Below, in pieces: positions 39,578 to 48,975 of a DNA stretch of 64,000 bases; positions within the stretch are counted from its first letter, which is position 1, and each line of letters opens with the position of its first letter. The stretch covers positions 186,001 to 250,000 of the forward strand of contig CAWAFE010000028.1 of the NCBI GenBank assembly GCA_963781215.1, read 5' to 3'. The position numbers and the translations under genes are program-made. Below the pieces are notes generated by a model. The model ran no database searches. It was not told the DNA's origin and saw nothing but the letters and a program-made list of their open reading frames with translations. The DNA comes from AP-15 sp963781215 (GTDB taxonomy: Bacteria > Pseudomonadota > Alphaproteobacteria > ATCC43930 > CGMCC-115725).

Positions 39578-41134
39578 ATGCACCTGACGCAGAACTGGGA
39601 GGTCCGCAAGCCGGGCGTGTCGTCCGGCAAGGGTGTCGTCGCCTCTCAAAACAGAGCCGCGGCCGAAGTCGGCGCTCACGTGCTGGCCGCCGGCGGGACC
39701 GCGGTCGACGCCGCCGTCGCCACGGCCTTCGCCCTTTCTGCGGTCGAGCCGTGGAACAGCGGTCTCGGCGGCATCGGCTTTATGGTCGTTCACCGTGCTG
39801 GGGCCGACCGGGCGGAGGTCGTCGATTTCGGCCCGATTTCTCCCGGCGGCCTCGACCCGGCGGATTATCCGCTGACCGGCGCCATGCGCACCGAACTCTT
39901 TACCTGGCCGCAGGTCATCGACGACCGCAACGTCCACGGCGCGCTTTCGTTCACGATCCCGAGTGCGGTTCGCGGCTATGCGCTGGCGGTCGAGCGTTTC
40001 GGCCGGATGCCGTGGCGCGAGCTGGTGCAGCCGGCGGTGGCGCTCGCCCGGTCGGGTCTGCCGGTCGACTGGTTCACCACCATAAAGGTGGCGTCCGTCG
40101 CCGCCGATTTGCGACTCTACGCGGAAAGCCGCCGAGTATGGCTACCGGACGGCTTGCCGCCGGTCTGCCCGCCCGATCGCGATAGCTTCTGCCTCCCGCT
40201 CGGGCGTCTCGCCGAGACGCTTGAGCGGCTCGCCGCGGCCGGACCCGACGACTTCTACACCGGCGATATCGCGCGCTCGATCGCCGCCGACACCAGGGTG
40301 GCGGGCGGGGTGCTGTCGGCCGAGGATCTGGCGCGGTGCCGGGCGCGGCTCGTGCCGGCGCTCGAAATCCCCTATCGCGACGCGACCTTCGAGGTCGCCC
40401 CTGGTCTGACCGCCGGGCCGACCTTGGCACGCGTGCTGGGCCTGCTCGCCGAGCGGCAGTTTTCGGCCGCACCCGGCACCCTCTATTTCGAAGCTCTGAT
40501 TGAGGCGCTGCGGCGGGCCTATGCCGAGCGGCTCGACGGCATGGGCGATGTCGAAGCAGTCGCCCCGACTTCGACGACCCACATCACCGTTGCCGACCGC
40601 GACGGCAGCATTTGCGCGCTGACGACGACGTTGCTGTCGAGCTTCGGCAGCCGCTATGTGCTGCCGGGTACCGGCATCCTGATGAACAATGGTGTCATGT
40701 GGTTCGACCCGCGCCCTGGACAGCCGAACTCGATCGGCCCCGGGAAGCGCGCGCTGAGCAACATGTGCCCGGTCGTGGCGGCACGCGACGGACGCCCGTG
40801 GTTCGGGCTCGGCGCGTCGGGCGGGCGCCGTATCCTCGCCGCGGTCAGCCAGCTGGCGAGCTTTGTCGTCGACTTCCGAATGTCTCCCGAGGCGGCCGGG
40901 CATCATCCGCGCATCGACGTGAGCGGCAGCGACGGCTTCGGCATCGACCGCCGGATGCCGGGACCGATCCTCGACCGGCTGTCGGCGCTGCCCGGCGCCA
41001 CGCTCGTCGAGCATGGCGTGTTCCCGCCCCGCTTTGCCTGTCCCAATCTTGTCCTGCGCGGCCCGGACGGGCTCACTCATGGCATCTCCGACGTGATGTC
41101 GCCCTGGTCGGCGGCGGTCGCCGAGCCGAGCTGA
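39578..41134 (+). CDS. Gamma-glutamyltransferase family protein
   Basis: The product has 518 residues of the Ntn-hydrolase GGT family, made as a precursor that cleaves itself before the catalytic Thr. That Thr is in VAPTSTTHITVADRDGSICA (about residue 334). The N-terminal part reads GVVASQNRAAAEVGAHVLAA and GTAVDAAVATAFALSAVEPW. VLPGTGILMNNGVMWFDPRP and the closing RVGR-like GLGASGGRRILAAVSQL are also present. No signal peptide is visible, so it is likely cytosolic, unlike E. coli Ggt. It may act on glutathione or on another gamma-glutamyl or acylated compound. Confidence 0.9.
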   Translation: MHLTQNWEVRKPGVSSGKGVVASQNRAAAEVGAHVLAAGGTAVDAAVATAFALSAVEPWNSGLGGIGFMVVHRAGADRAEVVDFGPISPGGLDPADYPLTGAMRTELFTWPQVIDDRNVHGALSFTIPSAVRGYALAVERFGRMPWRELVQPAVALARSGLPVDWFTTIKVASVAADLRLYAESRRVWLPDGLPPVCPPDRDSFCLPLGRLAETLERLAAAGPDDFYTGDIARSIAADTRVAGGVLSAEDLARCRARLVPALEIPYRDATFEVAPGLTAGPTLARVLGLLAERQFSAAPGTLYFEALIEALRRAYAERLDGMGDVEAVAPTSTTHITVADRDGSICALTTTLLSSFGSRYVLPGTGILMNNGVMWFDPRPGQPNSIGPGKRALSNMCPVVAARDGRPWFGLGASGGRRILAAVSQLASFVVDFRMSPEAAGHHPRIDVSGSDGFGIDRRMPGPILDRLSALPGATLVEHGVFPPRFACPNLVLRGPDGLTHGISDVMSPWSAAVAEPS

Positions 41135-41139
41135 GGCCG

Positions 41140-41643
41140 GTGCGCGGGGCTGTCTGCTGGACCATCCTGTGCGTGTTGTTGCTGCTCGCGGCGGTAGGCC
41201 TTTCTGCGCGCGATGTCACAACGCCTCCCGCCGGCCAGTGGACGGCAACCGACCCGTCGATCAACGTCCGCCATATCGAATTCGGCGAGATCAACCGGAG
41301 GGGTGAAGCGGTCGGCTTTCACCACCGGCCGAATGGGGTCGATCCCACCGACGCGCGGGTGTTGCGGATCGTGCAGGCGGCGGATGCGAGCGGCGTCTAT
41401 CGGGCGCGCGTCGCGATCCGCGATCCGGCGACCGGGGCATGGGTCGCAAAGAGGGCGCCTTCCACCTTCTTTCCCGATGCTATGTCCGACCAGAATGTCA
41501 TCGACATCGTGCTTGCCGTCTTCCACTCGAGCCCTATGCGCCAAGACGGCCGGTTCGTCGGCGATTCGGGGCGAGGTTTCGCGGTCGAGGGCTGGTACCA
41601 GGACGGCCGAATCAACGCGGCCTACCCATTGCGTGGCCCGTGA
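41140..41643 (+). CDS. Secreted EndoU-type nuclease
   Basis: The product has 167 residues with a hydrophobic N-terminus (CWTILCVLLLLAAVGLS, residues 6-22) that acts as signal or anchor. Residues 42-165 fit the bacterial EndoU fold: NVRHIEFGEINRRGEAVGFH (His45, His61/62), then ASGVYRARVAIRDPATGAWV, AKRAPSTFFPD (Lys104, Ser108/Thr109) and a helix DQNVIDIVLAVFHSS. In known EndoU enzymes two His and one Lys cut RNA at uridines; bacterial versions are mostly toxin tips of CDI or polymorphic systems. Here the domain is a small stand-alone secreted protein. The GTG start lies five bases after the GGT stop; the stop overlaps the next ATG (TGATG). Confidence 0.75.
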   Translation: MRGAVCWTILCVLLLLAAVGLSARDVTTPPAGQWTATDPSINVRHIEFGEINRRGEAVGFHHRPNGVDPTDARVLRIVQAADASGVYRARVAIRDPATGAWVAKRAPSTFFPDAMSDQNVIDIVLAVFHSSPMRQDGRFVGDSGRGFAVEGWYQDGRINAAYPLRGP

Positions 41644-42005
41644 TGGCGCGGTCGGGTCTGATCCGGGTTCGCCGACGCCGCCCGGGTTTTCTTCAGGGTA
41701 TCGCGCGACCTGGAAGCGGCCGCCGAGGCGAGATCCTGGCGAGCTTTCTGCAATCCGATGTGCAAGGCGATCTCGCCCACGCCCAGGCCTTGCTCGCCGA
41801 AATCGCTGCCGCCGAACGCGGCGAAGCGCCGCAGCCGGGCGGGGTCGGCAACGCCTTCTCGATAGCGATTGCGAGCGACGGCGCCGCGATCCGCAACGCC
41901 GTGATCGAAGGTGCGTTGCCCGAGCTCTTCAGTCTCGAAGACTTGCGTGCCGCGCTCGAAACCTGGATTACGGCCATCGAGCGCTCCCGGCCCGGCGGCT
42001 CCTGA
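41643..42005 (+). CDS. Small protein coupled to the EndoU gene, candidate immunity protein
   Basis: The product has 120 residues with no signal peptide. Its ATG shares a base with the EndoU stop codon, so translation is coupled. After a basic start (RVRRRRPGF) the body alternates helix and strand: ILASFLQSDVQGDLAHAQAL, LLAEIAAAERG, GNAFSIAIASDGAAIRNAVI and FSLEDLRAALETWITAIERS. The order (acidic helix, strand pair, closing helix) resembles YacL/UPF0231-type proteins by eye. Immunity to the neighbour is inferred from position alone. A later start (about ILASFL) is possible. Confidence 0.6.
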   Translation: MARSGLIRVRRRRPGFLQGIARPGSGRRGEILASFLQSDVQGDLAHAQALLAEIAAAERGEAPQPGGVGNAFSIAIASDGAAIRNAVIEGALPELFSLEDLRAALETWITAIERSRPGGS

Positions 42006-42203
42006 GCCCGACGGCGCTCCTCGGCGCACGGCAAGCTTTCGAAAATATTTATAGAATTCCTCATCTGAGAAAGCCGCAACGCGGCTGTCTCGAAGGATGC
42101 CGGGTGCTGATCCAAGCCCTATCACTTTCCCGATGATCTCCGAGCGCTTTGTCGCAACGTGATCGCTGGAGCAGGAGCCCCGACTTCCGTCATATTGTCC
42201 ACC

Positions 42204-42896
42204 ATGAACGACGTGTCCCAAGCGCCGGGTAGAGAGCGCGTTTCGGTGGTGCGGCCGCGTGATGCGGCTTCCCTGATCCTGCTGCGTGGTGAAGGTCGCG
42301 ATCTCGAGGTGCTGGCCGGCCGGCGGCCGCTGCATGTCAAATTCATGCCTGGGGTTTATGTCTTTCCGGGCGGTGCTATCGACCCGCCCGACCGGATCGC
42401 CTGGAGCGTCGAAGCGGGAACCGAGACGCTGGGGCCGAGGCTCGCGCGGTCGGCGCGCGCGGCATTGCGCGAAACCTGGGAGGAGGTCGGGGTGCTGATC
42501 GGCCGACCAAGCGGGCCACGCCCAGCCGCGGCTGCCGCGGCGCCGGTTGACCAAGCCTACCGCGAGCGCGGCCTCTCGGCGGCGATGGATCTGTTAACTT
42601 ATGTCGGACGGGCGATCACGCCCTCGCACTCGTTTCGCCGCTTCAACACTCGCTTTTTTCTAGGCGACGGCGGCGACGTGTTCGGCGAGCCGGCGGAGAG
42701 CGACGAGCTCGAAGACGTGCGCTGGCACCCGGTCGGTCGCGACATGCTCGAATCGTTCCGCGACGTGACCCGCTTCATGCTCGCCCGCGCGATTGCGCTG
42801 CGCTCCGGCACCGCCGAGGGCGAGGCGCCGCTCTTCTACTGGGCCAAGAACGCTCGCCGCATCGGCGTCTGCCGCGAGTTCCCGCGCACGCCTTAG
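42204..42896 (+). CDS. Nudix hydrolase
   Basis: The product has 230 residues. The Nudix box is split: GVYVFPGGAIDPPDRI and, after an insertion of about 25 residues, ARAALRETWEEVGVLIG, giving the R-E-x-x-E-E-x-G metal site. Such expanded boxes occur in NUDT19-like CoA or nucleotide-sugar diphosphatases. The ATG at 42204 is used because the preceding open codons lack homology. It converges with the MFS gene 14 bases away. Confidence 0.88.
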   Translation: MNDVSQAPGRERVSVVRPRDAASLILLRGEGRDLEVLAGRRPLHVKFMPGVYVFPGGAIDPPDRIAWSVEAGTETLGPRLARSARAALRETWEEVGVLIGRPSGPRPAAAAAAPVDQAYRERGLSAAMDLLTYVGRAITPSHSFRRFNTRFFLGDGGDVFGEPAESDELEDVRWHPVGRDMLESFRDVTRFMLARAIALRSGTAEGEAPLFYWAKNARRIGVCREFPRTP

Positions 42897-42909
42897 GCTT
42901 GAAGGCGAA

Positions 42910-44334
42910 TTAGCGCGCCTGGGTGCCGAGCATAGCGGCGCGCGACTGTGCCACCGTTTCCTCGTCGCCAACCCCCATCGCCTTGCCGTGCGTCTCGACG
43001 CCGAGAAAAACGAAGGAGAGCCCCACCAGCAGCATGCAGAAGGCGAGGAACAGATAGGCCGGCAACACCGCATCCGAGGTCGCCTGCGGCGACACCACGT
43101 TGCTGCTACCGGCGATCAGGGCAAGGCTTAGCGGGCCGACGATCTTGCCGACGCCGTTCGCGGCCTGCCCGAGGCCGGAGGCGCGCGCGCCGAGACGCAC
43201 GCCATAGCGCTCGACCGTGTAGGGCGCGAAATTGGCGAAGCCGCCCTCGATGAAGAAGGTGGAGGCGCACAGCAGGATCACCATCGCCGGCAAACCGGCG
43301 ACAAGGACATTGGCGTAATAACCGGCGGCAGCGAGGGCGACGACACCGCCGAGTTCCCAGACCACGCCCAACCAGCGCCGGCCAGTCAGCGGCGCCAGCA
43401 ACGTTACAATGATCTTGCCCGTCACCCCGCCGAGCGTTACGAAAACGAAATATTTGGCGGCCTGCGGGACTGGGACGCTGAGCACCATCGCGACGATGGT
43501 CGGCCCCCACAGGTAAACGCCATAGCCGGCCATCGACGAGCCGCCCCAAATGATGACGGTCTCCCAGAACATGCGCGGCTGCCGATACAGCTCCGAGAGA
43601 CGTCCGCGGGGCTGGGCGACAGGCGCCTCGGTCGGCATCGGCACCGATTGGAGCGGCACGCCAAGGTGCGTGGCAACTTCGGCGCGTGCCTCGGTGAAGC
43701 GGCCCTTCGCCGCGAGCCAGCGCACGGATTCGGGCACATAGAACCAAATCAGCACGCCAACGACCGCCGGCGCCATACCGAGCATCGCGACCCCGCGCCA
43801 ACCGAGCGGCGCAAGCAATGCAGCAGAGACCGCCGAAGCGAGAAAGCCGCCGGCCGAAGCGAAAACCAGATAAAAGCTCGTCAGCAAGGTCCGGTGCCGC
43901 GTTGGCGTCAGCTCGACCTGGATGGTCAAGGATGGCGTGACCCCGGCTGTCAGCCCGACGCCAATGAAGAAGCGCAGGACCGCGAAGATCTCCCACGAGC
44001 CGCTGGGAACGATGCCCATCAAGCCGGAACTCGCGGCGCAGATCAAGGTGCCGATAATCATCGTGTTTTTTCGGCCCCAGGCGTCGGACAGCCCGCCAAA
44101 AACGAGCGCGCCGAGGATCGCGCCGACGCCGCCGCTGTAGAGGATCACCGCCGACTGGCCGTAGGTCAGGTGCCATTGCGGCGCCAGCACCGCTAAAAGG
44201 TAGCCGACGATCAGAAAATCGAAGAACTCAAGGACGAACAGCCCCGACAGAAGCGTAAACGCCACCCAATAGCGCCGGTTGAGCGGTGCCGCGTCGAAAA
44301 GCGCCAGCAGGTCGTCGGAAGTCTGTCCGGGCAT
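42910..44334 (-). CDS. MFS transporter, aromatic-acid symporter-like
   Basis: The product has 474 residues and 12 predicted helices. The loop 2-3 motif is GGLSDAWGRKNTMIIGTL, the loop 8-9 copy is weaker (APLTGRRWLG), and FFDFLIVGYLLAVLAPQW in helix 1 resembles the AAHS/MHS sugar and aromatic-acid carriers. VELTPTRHRTLLTSFY and YVPESVRWLAAKGRFTEA are typical. Substrate unknown; the GMC oxidoreductase upstream on the same strand, 200 bases away, might act on the same compound. Confidence 0.87.
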   Translation of the reverse strand: MPGQTSDDLLALFDAAPLNRRYWVAFTLLSGLFVLEFFDFLIVGYLLAVLAPQWHLTYGQSAVILYSGGVGAILGALVFGGLSDAWGRKNTMIIGTLICAASSGLMGIVPSGSWEIFAVLRFFIGVGLTAGVTPSLTIQVELTPTRHRTLLTSFYLVFASAGGFLASAVSAALLAPLGWRGVAMLGMAPAVVGVLIWFYVPESVRWLAAKGRFTEARAEVATHLGVPLQSVPMPTEAPVAQPRGRLSELYRQPRMFWETVIIWGGSSMAGYGVYLWGPTIVAMVLSVPVPQAAKYFVFVTLGGVTGKIIVTLLAPLTGRRWLGVVWELGGVVALAAAGYYANVLVAGLPAMVILLCASTFFIEGGFANFAPYTVERYGVRLGARASGLGQAANGVGKIVGPLSLALIAGSSNVVSPQATSDAVLPAYLFLAFCMLLVGLSFVFLGVETHGKAMGVGDEETVAQSRAAMLGTQAR

Positions 44335-44534
44335 CGTCTGCTCCCACGCGGCACCGGCTGCGATTGCCGGCTCGTTGTCTCAGGCGGAAAAACGAATAGG
44401 CTCGCACGTAACGGGCGTCAACCAACCTTATAGAGAAACGCGGGGCCAGCGAAACAACTAGCCCGCGACAGAGGCGAGCTCAGCCTCTGGGCAGTCGGTC
44501 GTCTGGTCGACAGTGATGAAAGAGGCGGATTTGC

Positions 44535-46166
44535 TCACGCGGCTCTGGCGCTGACAGCGGGCGCGGCCTCGTGCCGGGCGGCGCGGATCATCTCGGCGCC
44601 CTTCTCGGCGATCATGATCGTGGGTGCGTTGGTGTTGGTCGAGGTCACCGTCGGCATCACCGAGGCGTCGACCACCCGCAGCCTTTCGAGCCCGTGAACG
44701 CGCAGCTGGTCGTCAACCACCGCCATCTGGTCGCCACCCATCTTGCAGGTGCAGGTGGCGTGGTAGACGGTCGAGCCCTTCTGCCGCGCATAGTCGAGCA
44801 ATTCGTCGTCGCTCTCGATCTGTGCGCCGGGGAGGATTTCGGCGCCGCAATATTTGGCTAGCGCCGGGGCGGCGAAGAGCCGGCGGATGAACCTGAGGCC
44901 GCCGACGACGGCGCGGCGGTCGGTCTGCTCGCTCAGATACCGGGGGTTGATCGCCGGCTGCTCGGCCGGGTTTGGCGACTTTGCCTCGACATAACCGCGC
45001 GACAGCGGCCGCATCTGCCAGGCCCCCGCGGTGATGCCCGGAAAATCGTCGAGCTCGCCAATCTGGCCGTCCTTGAAGCTCCCCGGCGCAATGCTGCACT
45101 GAATGTCGGGGGTGGCCGATTCCTCCAGCACCTTGACCGAAGCAGCGGCCAACGAGGCGCTGTAGGTCAGCATGCCTCTGCCGGTGACGAGGTAGCGCAG
45201 GATCTCGCCGGCCAGCGGCAAGCCGCGCGAGCGCTCGTTGACGGTCGCCATGCCGACGACCGGGTAGCTGATCCGGGCGATGTAATGGTCCTGAAGGTTC
45301 TGCCCGACCCCCGGCAGCGCGTGGTGGACCGGGATGCCGACGCGGCCCAGATGCTCGGGCGCGCCGACCCCCGAAAGTTGCAGGATATGCGGCGAGTTGA
45401 CCGCGCCCGCGGACAGGATGACCTCACGGTCAGCGTCGGCGCGCTCTACGGCGCCGCCGCGCTCGTATTCGACGCCGATCGCGCGCCTGCCGTCGAACAG
45501 GATGCGGCGCACCAGCGCCTTCACCACGACATTCAGGTTCGGCCGCTTTGCCGCCGGCCGTAGATACGTGCGCGCGGTGCTGGCCCGCCGCCGGCCGCCC
45601 CGCGTCTGCTGGCACCAGCCGATGCTGTCGCCGGCGCCGGCCGGCAGGTCGTTCACGTCATTGCGGTATTCGAGGCCGATCTCTTTGCCGGCTTCGATGA
45701 CCGCCGCGCAGAGCGGCGACCGGTCCATCTTCGAAGTGAACAGCGGACCGCCCTTGCCACGAACCTCGGTCTCGCCGCCCTCCCAATTCTCGGCCCTCCT
45801 GAAATGGGGCATCACGTCGTCCCAGCCCCAGCCGCGATTGCCGAGCTGCGCCCAATGGTCGAAATCCTCGGGCTGGCCGCGCACATAAATGAGGCCGTTG
45901 ATCGAGCTTGACCCGCCGAGCACGCGGCCGCGCGGATAGAGGATCGCGCGCCCGGCTGTGCCCGGATCGGGCTCGGCATGGTAGCCCCAGGTCAGGGTCG
46001 GGTGGTCGAGCATCTTCATGAACCCGGCCGGGATGTGGATATAGGGGCTCCAGTCGCGCCCGCCCGCCTCGATCAGCAAGACCCGGACCGTCGGATCCTC
46101 GGTCAACCGATTGGCCAGCACGCATCCCGCCGAGCCCGCGCCGACGATGACATAGTCAGCCTTCAT
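44535..46166 (-). CDS. GMC-family FAD oxidoreductase (choline dehydrogenase-like)
   Basis: The product has 543 residues. The FAD site is DYVIVGAGSAGCVLANRLTE; GMC signature 1 is GRVLGGSSSINGLIYVRGQP; signature 2 is GAVNSPHILQLSGVGAPEHL. The catalytic His lies in YHATCTCKMGGDQMAVVDD and the His/Asn partner in STNTNAPTIMIAEKGAEMI. The family oxidises primary alcohols, among them choline and polyethylene glycol. The ATG at 46166 follows GGAGGAAAAA; an upstream in-frame ATG at 46208 is less likely. No betB or betI is near, so choline is not assured. Confidence 0.91.
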   Translation of the reverse strand: MKADYVIVGAGSAGCVLANRLTEDPTVRVLLIEAGGRDWSPYIHIPAGFMKMLDHPTLTWGYHAEPDPGTAGRAILYPRGRVLGGSSSINGLIYVRGQPEDFDHWAQLGNRGWGWDDVMPHFRRAENWEGGETEVRGKGGPLFTSKMDRSPLCAAVIEAGKEIGLEYRNDVNDLPAGAGDSIGWCQQTRGGRRRASTARTYLRPAAKRPNLNVVVKALVRRILFDGRRAIGVEYERGGAVERADADREVILSAGAVNSPHILQLSGVGAPEHLGRVGIPVHHALPGVGQNLQDHYIARISYPVVGMATVNERSRGLPLAGEILRYLVTGRGMLTYSASLAAASVKVLEESATPDIQCSIAPGSFKDGQIGELDDFPGITAGAWQMRPLSRGYVEAKSPNPAEQPAINPRYLSEQTDRRAVVGGLRFIRRLFAAPALAKYCGAEILPGAQIESDDELLDYARQKGSTVYHATCTCKMGGDQMAVVDDQLRVHGLERLRVVDASVMPTVTSTNTNAPTIMIAEKGAEMIRAARHEAAPAVSARAA

Positions 46167-46816
46167 TTTTTCCTCCTGCCGCGCGTTCGAGCAGCCGGAG
46201 ATCGGCATGAGCCATCGCCTCCTCCCGGAAATTGCCGGAAGGCAAGTTACCGGCGGCGAACGGCGACGACAATCCGCTCGTCTGTTACCCGGGCCATCGC
46301 GTCCCGGCGCAGGCCCTGCACCGGTCTAGCGGCGCGCGGTCAGGCCACGGACAATCCGGTCTTAGTCGGGAAGCGCCCGCCGCCGGCGCGCGCCTCTCCT
46401 GTTTCCCCTGTTTTTTGCAGGTCCATATCAGGCATCGCCGCTCTCCTCCGCCCGCCGCGTCCGACGCGCGGGGCACCTCGATAGGGGGAGGATCACATGT
46501 GATTACGGCAATTCTACCGTCGCTGTTCGCAATGGTCACGGAGCCGCCGACGCAGCATCAGCGGCGGCAACCGGCGCGAGGAGCGGCTCGATCTGCTGGA
46601 CCCGCGCACGGCCGAGCGCCACATCGCGGCCCGGATGGCCGAAGGCTTAGAATTGTACCTCGTGATCATGCTTGCGACGCGCGGGTCCAATATCAACGTC
46701 CATCACGCAGCGAATGCGCATAATGGGACGGCGAGACGACTTATCGGCCCCCGCTCCGCAGCACGGCCACTTTTAGCAGGCCCTCGCGCATGCCCGCTGC
46801 ATGCGCGGCCTTATCG
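46167..46816. other. 650-base gap without a convincing gene
   Basis: The region upstream of the GMC gene and downstream of the second MFS gene has no ORF with recognisable homology. A short stretch around 46575-46690 reads REERLDLLDPRTAERHIAAR in one frame and is codon-like, but has no clear start and no match that I recognise. It may be the remnant of a gene. Confidence 0.5.
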
Positions 46817-48091
46817 TTACGCAACGACGAGATCAGGCACCATCTCGGTGCCCTTGGTCTCCGGGCCGAACCCAACCGCCAGGATGAAATTGGCCAGCCC
46901 GAACATGGTGCCGATCAGCATCGGGATGGCGAAGCCCAAATTCCAGGTGATCGCGAAAAAGGTCAAGATCGGCGGCACCATCGCGCCGGGGATAGCGCCG
47001 ACGTGATAGCAAAAGCCGGTCGCGGTGCCGCGGATCTCGGTCGGGAAGCGCTCGGTCAGATAGCTCGGCACCTGCCCGTACATGCCGCCTCCGGCGAACA
47101 GCCCTTGCAGCATGAACGCGATCACCACCCAGGTGAAATTGCCGGAGAACAGATAGATCGGCACGAGCGGGATCGCGCAAAATGCCGGGATCAGCATCGC
47201 CGGACGGCGGCCGAGCTTGTCCGACACCCAGCCCCAGCCCGAGCTGGCGAGAAACACGAAGAGGTTGGCCAGGATCAGCGGGGTCGCGATGGACGCCGGG
47301 CTCAGCCCCAAATCCTTTTGCAAATGGGTCGCAAAGAGCGCGTTGATCGAATAGTAGGTGACGAAGCCGGCTGCCTGAAACCAGCACGTGGTCAGGGTGT
47401 TGCCGAGCATGCCGCGCTTGAAGATCTTCAGGAGCGGCACCCGGACCTCGCGCCGCTGGGCGCGCTGCAACCGCCGGTTCTCCAGCCAGACCGCCGGCTC
47501 TTTGACAAAGTAGCGGATGTAGACGAGGGCCAGCGCCGGCGCGATGCCGACCCACAGCATGCCGCGCCAGCCGATGTGCTTGTAGAAGAGGCCGTAGATC
47601 GCGCTCGACAGCAGAAACCCGAGGCCCCAGGAGCCCTGCAGCACGCCGCTCATAAAACCGCGCGAACGGATCGGCCAAGTTTCCATCGCCAGCGAGGCGC
47701 CGGCCGGCCATTCGGCACCCATGAAAAAACCAAGGAGCGAGCGGAACAGCAACAGAAACCAGAAAGTCGGCGAAAACCCGGCAATGAAGTTGCACAACGA
47801 GTAGCCGAAGATCGAAATCATCAGCGGCAGCTTGCGCCCCATTCGGTCGGCCATCCAGCCCGAGGCGGTGGCACCGATGAGCCGCATCCACAGGGTCAGG
47901 GTGAAGACGATCGTCACGTCGGTCAGCGGGACGTTGAACTCCTGCGAGATCGGCAGCATGATCAACAGAAAGATCGTGAAATCGAAGGCGTCCAGGGTCC
48001 AGCCCATCCACGCGGCGCCGAACGCGTACCACTGGTCCTTGGTAGGCTCTTTCCACCAGGGGATGCTGTTCACATTGTCGATTGCTGCCAT
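46817..48091 (-). CDS. MFS transporter, lactate/sugar-acid type
   Basis: The product has 424 residues with 12 helices. WTLDAFDFTIFLLIMLPISQ in helix 1 and GWMADRMGRKLPLMISIFGY in loop 2-3 match the NanT/SHS-type carboxylate carriers. Central GFFMGAEWPAGASLAMETWP is a strong family mark, and WGWVSDKLGRRPAMLIPAF is the loop 8-9 copy. The start at 48091 (MAAIDNVNSIPWW) follows GGGAGGAAGCGCA. A transport role for monocarboxylates or sialic-acid-like sugars is inferred. Confidence 0.87.
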   Translation of the reverse strand: MAAIDNVNSIPWWKEPTKDQWYAFGAAWMGWTLDAFDFTIFLLIMLPISQEFNVPLTDVTIVFTLTLWMRLIGATASGWMADRMGRKLPLMISIFGYSLCNFIAGFSPTFWFLLLFRSLLGFFMGAEWPAGASLAMETWPIRSRGFMSGVLQGSWGLGFLLSSAIYGLFYKHIGWRGMLWVGIAPALALVYIRYFVKEPAVWLENRRLQRAQRREVRVPLLKIFKRGMLGNTLTTCWFQAAGFVTYYSINALFATHLQKDLGLSPASIATPLILANLFVFLASSGWGWVSDKLGRRPAMLIPAFCAIPLVPIYLFSGNFTWVVIAFMLQGLFAGGGMYGQVPSYLTERFPTEIRGTATGFCYHVGAIPGAMVPPILTFFAITWNLGFAIPMLIGTMFGLANFILAVGFGPETKGTEMVPDLVVA

Positions 48092-48488
48092 TGCGCTTCC
48101 TCCCGTTGCGGCCGGCTCTCTTCTTCGAGGATGCCTTGCCAGAACCGTAAAGGAAGATCGTGCGAATGTCGCTGGGTTTTTGTCCAATTTCGCGCATTTA
48201 AGTATTTCGTAATACAATATTACCTTTATTAGTTATAATGTCCGTATATTACCCTTATAAGTAGCAAATTTGCTTCGTCATATCTGGCTTGCCGACATGG
48301 CGTCGGATCAGGTCGTGGCCCAATATCTTGCCGAAAGAGACCCGAATCGGCCGGAAAGCGGTCGTCGGCGATCACCACCGCCCGGACGGCAAACGGCGAA
48401 CTCTGCGCCGCGATGTACCGATGGGGGTCGGTTCGAACGGCTGCTCGCGCATCGCTACCGCTCATGCAGCTTCCGTCGGCAACCTGGG
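48092..48488. other. Gap with low-GC tract upstream of the MFS gene
   Basis: About 400 bases lack a gene. The stretch 48190-48275 is strikingly AT-rich for this genome and contains a short inverted repeat GTATTTCGTAATAC and TATAAT-like hexamers on both strands. It probably holds the promoter of the MFS gene, but no single promoter can be fixed. Confidence 0.45.
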
Positions 48489-48737
48489 TCAGACTGGGCC
48501 GCCGCGGATCGCCCGATAGATCACCAGGATCAGCACCGCGCCGACGATCGCGCCGATCAGACCTGCGTTCTGTCCCGGCCCATACCAGCCGATGCGCTGC
48601 CCGAGCCAGGTGGCGAAGATCGCTCCGACGATGCCGAGCAGCGTCGTGACGATGAACCCGCCCGGCCCGGCGACAAAAAACTTGGCGATGGCGCCGGCGA
48701 TGAACCCGATGATGATGACCCAAAGCCAATGCAGCAT
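48489..48737 (-). CDS. GlsB/YeaQ/YmgE-family membrane protein
   Basis: The product has 82 residues with three predicted helices: WVIIIGFIAGAIAKFFV, GFIVTTLLGIVGAIFATWLG and GLIGAIVGAVLILVIYRAI. The Gly-rich G-F-I-x-T-x-L-L-G-I-V-G-A block is typical of the transglycosylase-associated family. These small inner-membrane proteins are linked with stress responses; mechanism unknown. ATG 48737 follows GGGGAGAGGGCG. A second member lies at 60191. Confidence 0.9.
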   Translation of the reverse strand: MLHWLWVIIIGFIAGAIAKFFVAGPGGFIVTTLLGIVGAIFATWLGQRIGWYGPGQNAGLIGAIVGAVLILVIYRAIRGGPV

Positions 48738-48975
48738 CGCCCTCTCCCCGCTGGTGTGACTGGCGCTCGCGCTGATCGAGGCCGACTCGACGAGCTCAAA
48801 TCGGACCTGTGGTATCACATCCTGACGGGTATTCAACGGCGTGCACAAATTGCCCAAGCGGCTGATGCCGATGACCCGTCAGCGGCCGCGATGAAGGGGG
48901 ATCCTGGGCGATGTGGGTCGGCGCTCGGCCCAGTGCCGGTATCCATTAGCTCCGATTCGGCTTTACGGAGAGCTC

